From the NCBI RefSeq assembly GCF_020687785.1, contig NZ_JAJEWI010000002.1, positions 1-60,678 of the forward strand: DNA of 60,678 nt. The letters are read 5' to 3'. The notes beneath the pieces are model-generated. The model worked only from the letters and a program-made list of their open reading frames with translations, did no database searches and was not told the DNA's origin. Positions 42,131 to 51,181 of this stretch are shown here, one piece after another (position 1 is the first letter of the stretch; each line of letters starts with the position of its first letter). The translations under genes were made by a program, and so were the position numbers. The stretch is from Sphingopyxis yananensis (lineage in GTDB: Bacteria > Pseudomonadota > Alphaproteobacteria > Sphingomonadales > Sphingomonadaceae).

Positions 42131-44719
42131 ATGAAGAATTTCTCGTATTGGCTTGCGAGCGCGGCGCTGTGCGCCATTGCTACACCAGCTTTCGCCCAAG
42201 ATGCAGGGGCACCAGCATCCGACAATGCTTCCTCTTATGGTGGCTTGGCAGAAATCATCGTCACAGCGGAAAAACGCAGCGTCGACTTGCAAGACCTGTC
42301 GCAAGCGGTGTCCGCCTATACGGCAGATGCGCGGCAATTGGCGGGCATCGCGACGTTGCAAGATTTCGCAGCCTTCACACCCGGCCTCAGCTATTCGGCT
42401 GGCAATGACCGTGTGTTCATTCGCGGTATCGGCCGCCAAACCAACACCAACGGCAGTGACCCTGGCATCTCCACCTATACCGATGGCATTTACGACACCG
42501 CTACCGCATCGGTTGGCGCGTCGGACTTTTTCATCGAACGGATCGAAGTGCTGCGCGGGCCACAAGGCACGCTTTATGGACGCAACAGCATTGGCGGCGC
42601 GATCAACGCCATTTCCAAGCGTCCAACCGACGAATTCACCGCCGACATTCGCACCACCATCGGCAATTATGACGTGTTCAACCTCGAAGCCGCCATCTCA
42701 GGCACCGTTTTCAACGGGTTGCGCGCACGCCTTGCCGGCGGCCATTATGAACAAGATAAAGGCTATTTCAAAAGCACGGTCGGCAACCCCAGCGAAGGAA
42801 ATAAAGGCACAAGACGCTATGTTGAGCTCCAATTGGAAGCGGACCTAGGCGACAACACCAAAGCATGGATCAAAGCCTTCACCGGCAGCCGCGATATGTA
42901 TCCGCGCCCCAATAATTTGGTAGGCGCTTTTGACTTCGCCCTATTCCCATCAGGCGCGGTCACACCCGGTGCCGCCCATGGCTATCTGCACCCCGGCTTC
43001 ATCGCCCTGGATCCCAACCCTGCGCCCGCAGGCGCCACAAACCCCCGTCGCTTCAGCACGGACAGTGTGCAGCGTGAAATTATGCGCAACAATTATGGCA
43101 TCACGGGGGATATCACCTTTTCGGCCTCAACGTTCGACGTGCGCTTGCTGGGTGGCTATCAACAATATGAATTTGAACAAAGGTTCGATATCGACAACAC
43201 GAGCATGCGTTCCTATCAAGAACCATTGGCGGCGTTCGATTTCACGACCTTTTCGCCTATATGCCTATTCATTGATCCGAGCTGCACCCCACTCACTGTT
43301 TACCCATCGCAAATTGTAGATCTGCGGAATAAGAAATCCTTTGGCAGCGGCGAACTTAGTTTTGCATCCACCACCAACGGTCCACTACAATGGGTTGCTG
43401 GCCTTTATTATTATGAAGAAAGTCTGGCCCAATCGACCAGCTTCCGCGCGGCGGAACAAATGCAATTGCGCGTCCCTGTCTATACCGTGGACCCTCTCAC
43501 ATTTGCGCCCATCTTTGCACCTGCCAACCCGTCGGGTGATTATGTTTATGCCGCATCGGATTTACGGACACGTTCCTATGCGGCTTATGCGCAATTGGAT
43601 TATCAGATAAATGACGCGCTGCGCGTAACAGGCGGTATTCGCTATACCAAGGACAAGAAAAGCGGCGTCGAGAATTTCCGTATCTTGTGTTTGGGCTGCG
43701 TCCCAGGCCTTGGCATTGACCAAACGGGCAGCATAACCCCCGCATTTGATATCACGGCTGCCGGTATTTTCTATGGGGCTTATCCCGGTGTATCGACACC
43801 AGTTTCGATCAGCCCTGTAACCGGCATGGCCACGCGCGGCCTGTCCAACAGTTGGGATGCGGTCACAGGTACGATTGCGATCGAATATAAGCCCAGCGAT
43901 GATCAACTGGCCTTTCTGCGCTATAGCCGTGGTTATAAAAGCGGCGGCTTCAATGCCGGCGCGATTTCCGAATTTCCGCAGACCAATGCAGAATATATCA
44001 ACGCTTATGAAGCTGGCTATAAGCACAGCTTTGACAATCGCCTTCGTGCGAACCTAGCTCTGTTCTATTATGACTATAAGGGCCTTCAAGTTCCTTTAAC
44101 CGTCAACACTCCGGGCGGTGCCCGCCTGACGCAATTTTTCAATCTGAAAAAATCCAAAAGCTATGGCGCGGAAATCGAGCTAGCATGGCAAGCCACCGAC
44201 GCGCTGCAATTGATGGTAAACTATGGCTATGGCAAAAGCCGCATCGATTCCGGCTGTTGCTTCGTGGACGGGGAAGATCCAGCCGCACTGCAACCGGGAG
44301 CCAAGCCTGTCGGCGTACCTGTCGGCCTCGAGCAGGCTCAAAGCGTAGTCGGCCAAGAATTGTCCGATACACCGCGCCATAAAGTCGCAGCCAATGCCAT
44401 GTACAATATCAACTTCTCGGCTGGAACATTGACTCTGTCAGGCAGCTATATGTGGCGCGATGCGTCCTATAGTAAGATTTTCAACCGCAGCTATAACCGT
44501 ATCCCGTCCTTCGATCAGGTGGACGCCCGCCTGATATGGACGGCCAAGGACGACAGCTATCGGATGATCGCCTTTGCCAAAAACATCTTCAACACTTTGG
44601 GCTATGACAGTGCATCCGGCACCTTGCTGCTAGAGCCCACCCCTGGGGCCGTCGCGCAAAGCTACAGCTATACGCCGCCACGCACCTTTGGTGTCCAGCT
44701 TGACGTTCGTTTCCGCTAA
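42131..44719 (+). CDS. TonB-dependent outer-membrane receptor
   Basis: An 862-residue receptor. Signal peptide (LASAALCAIATPAFA, cleaved near residue 22), TonB box region (EIIVTAEKR, about 41-49), plug domain (SVDLQDLSQAVSAYTADAR to RIEVLRGPQGTLYGRNSIGGAIN) and a beta barrel ending TFGVQLDVRF. It imports a ligand across the outer membrane using TonB energy. Its neighbours, a fucosidase and a sugar symporter, suggest a fucose-containing glycan rather than a siderophore, as inference. ATG 42131 has GGGAGAGG eight bases upstream. Confidence 0.94.
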   Translation: MKNFSYWLASAALCAIATPAFAQDAGAPASDNASSYGGLAEIIVTAEKRSVDLQDLSQAVSAYTADARQLAGIATLQDFAAFTPGLSYSAGNDRVFIRGIGRQTNTNGSDPGISTYTDGIYDTATASVGASDFFIERIEVLRGPQGTLYGRNSIGGAINAISKRPTDEFTADIRTTIGNYDVFNLEAAISGTVFNGLRARLAGGHYEQDKGYFKSTVGNPSEGNKGTRRYVELQLEADLGDNTKAWIKAFTGSRDMYPRPNNLVGAFDFALFPSGAVTPGAAHGYLHPGFIALDPNPAPAGATNPRRFSTDSVQREIMRNNYGITGDITFSASTFDVRLLGGYQQYEFEQRFDIDNTSMRSYQEPLAAFDFTTFSPICLFIDPSCTPLTVYPSQIVDLRNKKSFGSGELSFASTTNGPLQWVAGLYYYEESLAQSTSFRAAEQMQLRVPVYTVDPLTFAPIFAPANPSGDYVYAASDLRTRSYAAYAQLDYQINDALRVTGGIRYTKDKKSGVENFRILCLGCVPGLGIDQTGSITPAFDITAAGIFYGAYPGVSTPVSISPVTGMATRGLSNSWDAVTGTIAIEYKPSDDQLAFLRYSRGYKSGGFNAGAISEFPQTNAEYINAYEAGYKHSFDNRLRANLALFYYDYKGLQVPLTVNTPGGARLTQFFNLKKSKSYGAEIELAWQATDALQLMVNYGYGKSRIDSGCCFVDGEDPAALQPGAKPVGVPVGLEQAQSVVGQELSDTPRHKVAANAMYNINFSAGTLTLSGSYMWRDASYSKIFNRSYNRIPSFDQVDARLIWTAKDDSYRMIAFAKNIFNTLGYDSASGTLLLEPTPGAVAQSYSYTPPRTFGVQLDVRFR

Positions 44720-44731
44720 AAGGCGCCTTGC

Positions 44732-46162
44732 ATGACCACGCCCCAGCCAGCGGAAAAACTCAGCTTAAAGACCCGTCTGCTTTATGGTTCAGGAACCATC
44801 GCATTCGGGATTAAGGATCACGGCTTTAATGCGCTTTTGATGCTGTTCTACAATCAGGTCATTGGGCTGCCCGCCGCATGGGTGGGCAGCGCGTTGATGA
44901 TCGCTATGGTTGTTGATGCTTTGTTTGACCCGCTGCTGGGGCAATATTCGGACAATGTCCGCACGCGCTGGGGACGCCGGCATCCATTCATGTATGCCTC
45001 GGCGATTCCCATCGCGCTATCCTATCTGTTCCTCTGGTCGCCTCCATCGATGAGCGACAATGAAACATTTATCTGGCTGGTCACCAGCGCCGTTATCGTG
45101 CGTATGTCGCTCAGCCTCTATGAAATTCCGTCCACCGCGTTGCTGGCGGAATTTAGCAATGATTATGACGAACGCACCAAGCTGGTTTCCGCGCGCTATT
45201 TCTTCGCTATGTGCGGGGGCGTTGGCATGACCATTTTGACCTTTGGTTATTTCCTGCAACCCACGCCCGACCACCCAGTCGGCCATTTAAATGCCAGCGG
45301 TTATCACAGCTATGCGATCACCGCCGCCATCGTCATGGCCGTGTCAGTGCTCATATCAGCGCTGGGCACCCAGAAACATATTTTGGCGCGGCCCGCCCTT
45401 CCACCGGCGGTCAAGCAATCCTTTAAATCCATGCTGAGCGAAATGGCCGCTGTGCTGACGCATCCCGCCTATGTCTCTATCTTGTTCGCTAGCCTGTTTT
45501 TCGCGGTGGCATCGGGCCTCAACATGGCTCTACAGGTTTATTTCGGGACTTATTTTTGGGAATTGTCGGCGACCCAACTCGCCACATTGGCAAGCTCGAT
45601 ATTCATTGGCGTTCTTTTTGCCTTCGCCGTGGTGCTGCCCCTATCGGCCCGCTTCGGTAAAAAAGCAGCGGCGATCACTATGTTCCTGCTGTCAGCCACC
45701 TCCACAGCAACCCCCTTCTTGTTGCGCTTGACTGGCAATTTTCCGGTCAATGGCGACCCCATATTGATGCCATTGCTCATGACGCAGTCCGCTATTTCAT
45801 GGATGACAGTCGTGTCCGGCGGTATCTTGGCCGTTTCGATGATTGCCGACGTCACCGACCAGATTTTGCTGGAAACTGGCAAGCAATCGGAAGGCTTGCT
45901 GTTCTCCGCCGCGACCATGGTCAATAAAGCGATTTCTGGCATGGGCATCTTACTCGCCGGACTGGTGCTCACCTTTGTGAAATTCCCCGACAATGCAAAG
46001 CCGGGTATGGTGGCCGAAAGCGCACTGCACGATTTGGCGACAATTTTCGTCACGGTAAACAGCGTCGCCACGCTGCTGGCCATCATCTGCTTGGCCTTCT
46101 ATCCTATTTCCCGCAGCCGCCATTTGGAAAATCTGGCGCAATTGGCCACCAAACCAACCTAG
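44732..46162 (+). CDS. GPH-family sugar:cation symporter (MFS)
   Basis: A 476-residue, 12-helix transporter of the glycoside-pentoside-hexuronide family. The motif DALFDPLLGQYSDNVRTRWGRRHPF between helices 2 and 3 is diagnostic, and ETGKQSEGLLFSAATMVNKAISG lies late in the protein as in MelB-type carriers. It probably brings fucose or a small fucoside across the inner membrane. It is 12 bases after the TonB receptor gene, so the two form an operon. Confidence 0.93.
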   Translation: MTTPQPAEKLSLKTRLLYGSGTIAFGIKDHGFNALLMLFYNQVIGLPAAWVGSALMIAMVVDALFDPLLGQYSDNVRTRWGRRHPFMYASAIPIALSYLFLWSPPSMSDNETFIWLVTSAVIVRMSLSLYEIPSTALLAEFSNDYDERTKLVSARYFFAMCGGVGMTILTFGYFLQPTPDHPVGHLNASGYHSYAITAAIVMAVSVLISALGTQKHILARPALPPAVKQSFKSMLSEMAAVLTHPAYVSILFASLFFAVASGLNMALQVYFGTYFWELSATQLATLASSIFIGVLFAFAVVLPLSARFGKKAAAITMFLLSATSTATPFLLRLTGNFPVNGDPILMPLLMTQSAISWMTVVSGGILAVSMIADVTDQILLETGKQSEGLLFSAATMVNKAISGMGILLAGLVLTFVKFPDNAKPGMVAESALHDLATIFVTVNSVATLLAIICLAFYPISRSRHLENLAQLATKPT

Positions 46163-46182
46163 GGCGGCACGATTTCACAGGA

Positions 46183-46211
46183 ACGAAAGCGCCAATTCGC
46201 GGCGCTTTCGT
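46183..46211. terminator. Hairpin between transporter and TetR genes
   Basis: A perfect 11-base-pair stem ACGAAAGCGCC/GGCGCTTTCGT (46183-46193 with 46201-46211) lies between convergent gene ends at 46162 and 46222. The T tract is poor on both sides, so termination strength is uncertain. Confidence 0.6.
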
Positions 46212-46221
46212 CTATCATGCG

Positions 46222-46857
46222 TCAATTTTTCAGAACAAAGCCTGACGCCAAAATCGCTTCGGCGGCATCCAACAACCGCTCATTCTCCTGAACCAAATCG
46301 CCGCCACGCCCTTCCGCGATCCAACGGTCAAAGGCCATGCGCCCTCCTGCAACCAGCATCGCCGCAACCATCTGTGCTCGGCCATCCGCATCAACGCTGT
46401 CGCGATCACCCACTTCATGAATGATATAATCCGTCAAAACATCGATTTGCAATTGGTGCTGCGCCGACCACACGGACAATAAATCCGGTTCCTCCGCCAG
46501 CGCACGGCCAAAGCTAATCTGCCCGCTCCCATCGCGCTCATAGGCTTGGGCCACGTTTAACACCTGATGCCGCCAAAACCGCAGCACCGGAACACCCAAG
46601 TCGCGCTGTTCGGTGGCGATTTCTGCAAAACGCTCCCCTGCCGAAATCGCAATGGCTTCGGCCAGATCGCGCTTACTGGCGAAATGGGTGAACAAAGTGG
46701 TAATATGCACATCTGCCGCGTCGGCGATCGCCGCCATGGTGGCGTCGGAATAGCCGTGGGTGATGAACAAATGCCGCGCAGCATTTTCGATGCGCAATCT
46801 TGTGCGGGCCTTCGCAGCCTCGCGGCGCGGGAAAGTCACTTTGCTAATTTGGCTCAT
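46222..46857 (-). CDS. TetR-family transcriptional regulator
   Basis: A 211-residue repressor-type protein. The HTH region is RLRIENAARHLFITHGYSDATMAAIADAADVHITTLFTHFASKRDLAEA in pattern, residues about 20-67; the C-terminal ligand domain is all-helical and typical of the family. ATG 46857 (MSQISKV) has AAGGG upstream, and nine extra residues upstream are disregarded. It is divergent from the Coq4-family gene by 101 bases and likely controls it and/or the sugar genes. Ligand unknown. Confidence 0.92.
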   Translation of the reverse strand: MSQISKVTFPRREAAKARTRLRIENAARHLFITHGYSDATMAAIADAADVHITTLFTHFASKRDLAEAIAISAGERFAEIATEQRDLGVPVLRFWRHQVLNVAQAYERDGSGQISFGRALAEEPDLLSVWSAQHQLQIDVLTDYIIHEVGDRDSVDADGRAQMVAAMLVAGGRMAFDRWIAEGRGGDLVQENERLLDAAEAILASGFVLKN

Positions 46858-46958
46858 ATTTCCCTTATACGGGCCCAGGCCCAAATCACCAGCAAATTAA
46901 GTTGATTATTATAGTTTTATAGTGCAATCGAAGAGCAATCATAATTGGGAGAATCGCC

Positions 46959-47921
46959 ATGACCGACAACATCATGCGCCATCAATTTGAAACATGGGTC
47001 GAATGTGCACGTCCGCCGTTACAAGATCATCCCGAATTGGTGATCCCGGCGCTGATGACAACAGCGGCCTTCACCCATCCAGTCGACCAAATTGCCATCT
47101 TCACCGCAATCGACGATGCCTTGGCGCATAGCCATGATCGGCAGGAACAAGTCGACCACATCGCCGCCCAATTGCCTTGGGCCGTTGACGGCAAAGAACG
47201 CATTGCTCTGCCTCGCATCTTGTGGGACGAATTTTGGGCCATCATCGAACGGCCTCAGGATGAGTTTACGACAGAACTCGACCTGACCTTGGCCGTTGTC
47301 GCGCTGGGTGTTCATTATGACCCACGCATGGTCGACGCATGCGAACAGGCACTTTTGCAATTCGACAGCGTGAAAAAACTGATCGCGCAACCGGAAATTC
47401 GTTTGAAAACGGATGATCTGCGCAATCACGCAACCGACAGCCTAGCAACCGATCTGCTCAACATGCTGACCAGCAATGGCTATGATATTGAGGTCATCGA
47501 CGCAGACACGGTGGTCATCGGCAGTGAATATCCGGCCCAGAATCGCACCAACCGCCGCATCTTGCAGTTGCATGACATTTGGCATTTGGTTGGCGGATAT
47601 GGTTTTACTGGCGCGGGAGAAATTGCGATATCGGGATTCCAACTCGCACAATTTGGCCAAAACTACTCGACACGTTTTTTGGCGACCGTCGCCACAAAGG
47701 CGGCGTTCAACGCACTCGAATTTTTGCCGATGATGTTGGCTGTAACCTTTGACGGCTGGCGCCATGGTCGCAATGCGCAACCGCTCATTGATGCGCCGTG
47801 GCACAAGCTGATTGCCGATCCCATTTCCAAAATCCGTGCGGATTATGGGCTTCGGCCGCTCGACAGTGCTGCGGTCCAGATGATGGAAACGCTGGCGGCT
47901 TCTATGGCAGAAGGCAAATAA
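46959..47921 (+). CDS. Coq4-family protein
   Basis: A 320-residue protein. The Coq4 metal motif HDxxH-(11)-E is seen as HDIWHLVGGYGFTGAGE (205-221) followed by IAISGFQLAQ. Coq4 proteins support ubiquinone biosynthesis and bind zinc; in eukaryotes Coq4 organises the complex. Here an extra N-terminal ~190 residues and placement beside a TetR gene rather than other ubi genes make a specialised role possible. ATG 46959 has GGGAGA upstream. Its function in this organism is inferred only. Confidence 0.85.
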   Translation: MTDNIMRHQFETWVECARPPLQDHPELVIPALMTTAAFTHPVDQIAIFTAIDDALAHSHDRQEQVDHIAAQLPWAVDGKERIALPRILWDEFWAIIERPQDEFTTELDLTLAVVALGVHYDPRMVDACEQALLQFDSVKKLIAQPEIRLKTDDLRNHATDSLATDLLNMLTSNGYDIEVIDADTVVIGSEYPAQNRTNRRILQLHDIWHLVGGYGFTGAGEIAISGFQLAQFGQNYSTRFLATVATKAAFNALEFLPMMLAVTFDGWRHGRNAQPLIDAPWHKLIADPISKIRADYGLRPLDSAAVQMMETLAASMAEGK

Positions 47922-48126
47922 TCATCGCCATGAGGTCGACGGACATTCACTGTTCGATCGGCCTCAATGGCAGTAGCGTCAATGCCTAAGCTCAGCGCTT
48001 ATGGCCATCTTACCTCCGCCGACAAAAGGCCGGGCAGAGTTGATCTTCGCGGACTTTTGGATCGAGCAAGGCGGTCCTGTGCATATCGCCAAGTTTGTTC
48101 ACTATCATCGATATAGTTGTGTGATA

Positions 48127-48172
48127 TGGTTGCGGGAGTAGGATTTGAACCTACGACCTTCAGGTTATGAGC
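48127..48172 (-). other. attL: 3' fragment of initiator tRNA-fMet
   Basis: The minus strand reads from GCTCATAACC (anticodon CAT) through the T arm GGTTCAAATCC to CCCGCAACCA, the 3' half of initiator tRNA-fMet including encoded CCA. The A at position 72 next to ACCA is the initiator feature. Sequence 5' of GCTCATAA is unrelated, so no tRNA can form. Next to a tyrosine integrase this is the chromosomal remnant left by integration into the tRNA 3' end; the rebuilt tRNA should sit at the other end of the element, outside the window. Confidence 0.85.
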
Positions 48173-48288
48173 TATATTGCGGGTCACACCTTGTTCAATC
48201 AGATCGCGCATAATCGGGACAAAACCGCGGAATAGCTTGCCATAATCAACTATCATTGCTTAACGTCTCACCCTGTTATTCATGTCAC

Positions 48289-48310
48289 GGTGGCGCACAG
48301 GTGGCGCACA
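48289..48310 (+). repeat. Two tandem 11-base repeats before the integrase
   Basis: GGTGGCGCACA occurs twice in direct tandem (48289-48299 and 48300-48310), 20 bases before the integrase ATG. The spacing and position suit an arm-type integrase or excisionase binding site or an autoregulatory site, though a chance duplication cannot be excluded. Confidence 0.55.
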
Positions 48311-48330
48311 AAGATTGGGGGGATAAGATA

Positions 48331-49605
48331 ATGCCGATTGCAAAGCTGACTAGACGGGGCCTTGCTTCTATACAGCCAGGCTCAGCCAGAACCATCTATT
48401 ATGACGCAGACCTTGTGGGATTCGCATTACGGGTAGAGCCAACGGGGCGGCAAACTTATTTTGTCGAATATCGGCCTGGAGCTGGCGGGCGCAACGTAGC
48501 TAAAAAACGTTATACCCTTGGAACAACTCAGGAACTGACGCCCGAAGCTGCGCGGAAACAAGCGACCGATGTACTGGCGGCCGTACGCCTAGGGGGCGAC
48601 CCTGCCGCGACCCGTAAAAAGGAGCGAGCCGTTCCCCGCTTCTCAGATTTTGCTATATCATTTCTCAAGGATGAAGCAGATCGTTTGAAGCCGCGCACTT
48701 TGGCAAATTACAAATCCTATATTTCAAAACATCTGACGCCGGCGCTGGGCACGTTACAAATCGACAAAATTACAACGATAGATATTGCTAAACTCCATCG
48801 CAAAGTTGGCAAAACGAAACCAACGACCGCAAACAGACTATTGGAAGTCATTGGCTCTATATTCCGCCACGCAGCTCTTGCTGGGCACGTGCCCAAGGGA
48901 ACCAACCCTGCAAGCGGGATTAGCGCTTTTCGAGAAGAAGGCCGTGAGCGCTTTTTGTCACCCGAAGAATTGGCCCGGCTAGGGAACAGTCTTGCCCTGG
49001 CAGAAAGCGAAGGCTTCCCTTGGAAGCCAAGCGAAAGCAAGCATGTCCCAAAGAATAATCAGCGCACCATTATCGATCGTCATGCGTGCGATGCTATTCG
49101 CCTTCTGATTCTTACTGGTCTTCGAATGCGAGAAGTCTTGAACTTAAAATGGACCGATATTGACTTTGAACGCGGCATCGCGCTTTTACGCGACTCCAAA
49201 ACGGGTCGCCGACATACCGTTCTTTCTGCTCCAGCCTTGCTACTTCTAAGCGAACGAGAAGCGCTCGGCGCATATGTCATTCGAGGCGATACGAGTGATA
49301 AGCCCCGCGCTGACCTCAACCGCCCCTGGCGTGCTATCCGCACTCATGCCGGACTTGAAGATGTCCGAATCCATGATCTGCGGCATAGCTATGCCTCCGT
49401 CGCTGCCGCAGGCGGTGTCCCTCTTGCCATCATCGGGAAAATGCTCGGGCACGCGCAAGCGGCTACAACCCAGCGCTATGCCCATTTGGCGGACGATCCT
49501 CTCAAGGCCGCAGCGGATAAAATAGCACATCGCATTGCAGCCGCGATGCAAGGAAATAATGCTACAATTCTTCCATTCGGTCCCGGAGCTTCTGATGCCG
49601 CGTAA
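48331..49605 (+). CDS. int: Tyrosine-type site-specific integrase
   Basis: A 424-residue P4-like integrase. An N-terminal DUF4102-type arm-binding domain (KLTRRGLASIQPG ... YYDADLVGFALRV), a SAM-like core-binding domain (about 105-200) and the catalytic domain follow. The catalytic residues are R265 (LTGLRMREV), H348 and R351 (HDLRH), H374 (MLGHA) and Y383 (TQRYAHL). All are present, so it looks active. ATG 48331 has GGGGGGATAAG upstream. It lies 158 bases inside the tRNA-fMet attachment fragment. Confidence 0.95.
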   Translation: MPIAKLTRRGLASIQPGSARTIYYDADLVGFALRVEPTGRQTYFVEYRPGAGGRNVAKKRYTLGTTQELTPEAARKQATDVLAAVRLGGDPAATRKKERAVPRFSDFAISFLKDEADRLKPRTLANYKSYISKHLTPALGTLQIDKITTIDIAKLHRKVGKTKPTTANRLLEVIGSIFRHAALAGHVPKGTNPASGISAFREEGRERFLSPEELARLGNSLALAESEGFPWKPSESKHVPKNNQRTIIDRHACDAIRLLILTGLRMREVLNLKWTDIDFERGIALLRDSKTGRRHTVLSAPALLLLSEREALGAYVIRGDTSDKPRADLNRPWRAIRTHAGLEDVRIHDLRHSYASVAAAGGVPLAIIGKMLGHAQAATTQRYAHLADDPLKAAADKIAHRIAAAMQGNNATILPFGPGASDAA

Positions 49606-50365
49606 ATGCCGTGCCGCCGAGACCACATTGGCAGAGGCCTTCCTCGAATGGTTTGACTCGGATCTATCCAAACGAAAGGATTGGAGCGGGCTCAGTCGCG
49701 TGCAAGATCCGGATGCTACATGGGAGGTAGATAAGTTCGTTTCATTTTTACTCGATGACGGCTCCTGTCAGAAGATCAGAAGTGCTGTTTCAAGGTGCTG
49801 GATGGCAGCAGTTTTTCGAACCAAAGAGCTATATCAACGGCGCCAAGAAATCGAACAACATCAGCAACGAAGGGAGGAAGCTGAGATACTTGCCGCTTCC
49901 TTGCAACAGTTCCTTGCACGCAGGAACAAGGATATTCCTGCCTTGGGATTCCGAAGTGAGAAACTACTATACGAGCCTCAGATTCCTTGGGAACGCCAAT
50001 CAGGCGCACAGGCCGATTGGCTTGCGATAGAAGCCAACATGCGGGAGCTAGTTCCCTTACTTGGCCGCTTTGTATCCGACCGCACACAGCTGAAGCAACC
50101 ACCCTCTGACAGGTCCGACATTCTCGGCATGATATTCATCGGAAATATCGAGCATGCGACGTCACAATTATTCAGGCCGATGAGCGATGCAGAAACACAC
50201 CGCTTTATACTGGCTGCGTGGCGGGACGTTGGCATGCCTTTACCGGAACGCGATCAGGCGAATGTCCCGGCATCCTGGACCAGTTGGATGGATAAGAAAC
50301 TGATAGCATGGCAGAAAATGGCACCGGAAAAGAAAAGGGCAATCGGGTTTAGTCAAGAAGATTAG
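49595..50365 (+). CDS. Element-borne protein overlapping int, unknown
   Basis: A 256-residue soluble protein. The ATG at 49595 overlaps the end of int by 11 bases and has GGAG eight bases upstream, so it is translationally coupled. A central coiled coil is likely (QRRQEIEQHQQRREEAEILAASLQ). Acidic and Trp-rich patches lie on both sides (LEWFDSDLSKRKDWSG; SWTSWMDKKLIAWQK). No enzyme motif or membrane segment is visible and I recognise no family. Coupling to int suggests a role in the element's own biology. Confidence 0.75.
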   Translation: MPRKCRAAETTLAEAFLEWFDSDLSKRKDWSGLSRVQDPDATWEVDKFVSFLLDDGSCQKIRSAVSRCWMAAVFRTKELYQRRQEIEQHQQRREEAEILAASLQQFLARRNKDIPALGFRSEKLLYEPQIPWERQSGAQADWLAIEANMRELVPLLGRFVSDRTQLKQPPSDRSDILGMIFIGNIEHATSQLFRPMSDAETHRFILAAWRDVGMPLPERDQANVPASWTSWMDKKLIAWQKMAPEKKRAIGFSQED

Positions 50366-50408
50366 ACGATGCCAATCTCCGCCTATCAAACGGCAATGGA
50401 GATTGATC

Positions 50409-50660
50409 ATGCCTTATAAAAATCGAAAACAACGAAATCTCGAACCAGCCTATGTGGCGACCCTTCCGGTCCTGGATGCTGTGGAGGCAGCCATATACCT
50501 ACGGACCGCGCCCTCGACATTGAGCAAATATCGCATGCACGGCAATGGCCCTGCCTTCATTCGGCAGTCATCTCGCAAAACATTATACCGCCGTACCGAT
50601 CTCGATACTTGGCTGGCATCGCGCTCTTCCACGCCTCTCCGACATGCGGGAAATGCATAG
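50409..50660 (+). CDS. AlpA/excisionase-type helix-turn-helix protein
   Basis: An 83-residue small DNA-binding protein. VLDAVEAAIYLRTAPSTLSKYRMHGNGPAFIR and TLYRRTDLDTWLASR form the MerR-like winged helix (HTH_17) seen in AlpA and excisionases. In integrated elements such proteins direct excision or activate int. ATG 50409 has GGAG eight bases upstream. It lies 43 bases after the int-coupled gene in the same direction. Confidence 0.85.
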   Translation: MPYKNRKQRNLEPAYVATLPVLDAVEAAIYLRTAPSTLSKYRMHGNGPAFIRQSSRKTLYRRTDLDTWLASRSSTPLRHAGNA

Positions 50661-50734
50661 CTGTAGGCAGCGCCTGTGGGCGCCCTGTGCAGTGCGCCAT
50701 CACCCATCGAAAGAGAAATTGAAAGGGCTTGAGT

Positions 50735-51181
50735 GTGCCTCAAGATCATCAAAATACCACTGCTGCGCCAAGGAGCAGTAGTTACTACGCCAGTTTAAAA
50801 TTATCGATAGCAGAGACAATTAATGCTGACCCCCACCCGGATTGCGGGGGATCTGAAATGAAAGTGTTCATGGATTACGCCCGCTTTATGGGATCACAAA
50901 ACCCCCACCCATTCCGAACCATGAGCGCGCTGGTCGGATCCACAGGCTTGAGTGAGACAACCATAACCAAAGCCCGCAATGTTTTAGTCTCACTAGGATA
51001 TATGATCGAACGAGGCATGTCCGAAGGGGTAAAGAAATATGAACTTTCAAACCCGCCCAACGCTGTTGCACGAAGCAAAAAAAGTGCGACAGCACGGTCC
51101 CGGGAATTTCAATCCCGTAAGACTGCCAAAACTAAAATGAGAAAGGAAATGAAGGCGGCAAAAGCTGACCCCCTCCCCTAA
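50735..51181 (+). CDS. Winged-helix protein with basic tail, element-borne
   Basis: A protein of 148 residues. The middle (HPFRTMSALVGSTGLSETTITKARNVLVSLGYMIERG) is a helix-turn-helix/winged-helix of the kind used in phage and plasmid replication initiators and MarR-like proteins. The C-terminal 45 residues are rich in Lys, Arg and Ser and lack order. The likely start is GTG 50735, with AAAGGG seven bases before; a TTG at 50729 is too close to that site. A replication or control role is inferred. Confidence 0.65.
   Translation: MPQDHQNTTAAPRSSSYYASLKLSIAETINADPHPDCGGSEMKVFMDYARFMGSQNPHPFRTMSALVGSTGLSETTITKARNVLVSLGYMIERGMSEGVKKYELSNPPNAVARSKKSATARSREFQSRKTAKTKMRKEMKAAKADPLP

Noticed and set aside
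48127..48172. Complete tRNA-fMet gene
   Set aside because: The D arm, 5' acceptor strand and 5' anticodon stem are missing, so it cannot fold as a tRNA.
48289..48310. CRISPR or iteron array
   Set aside because: Only two adjacent 11-base units without spacers; no CRISPR array was seen anywhere in the window.
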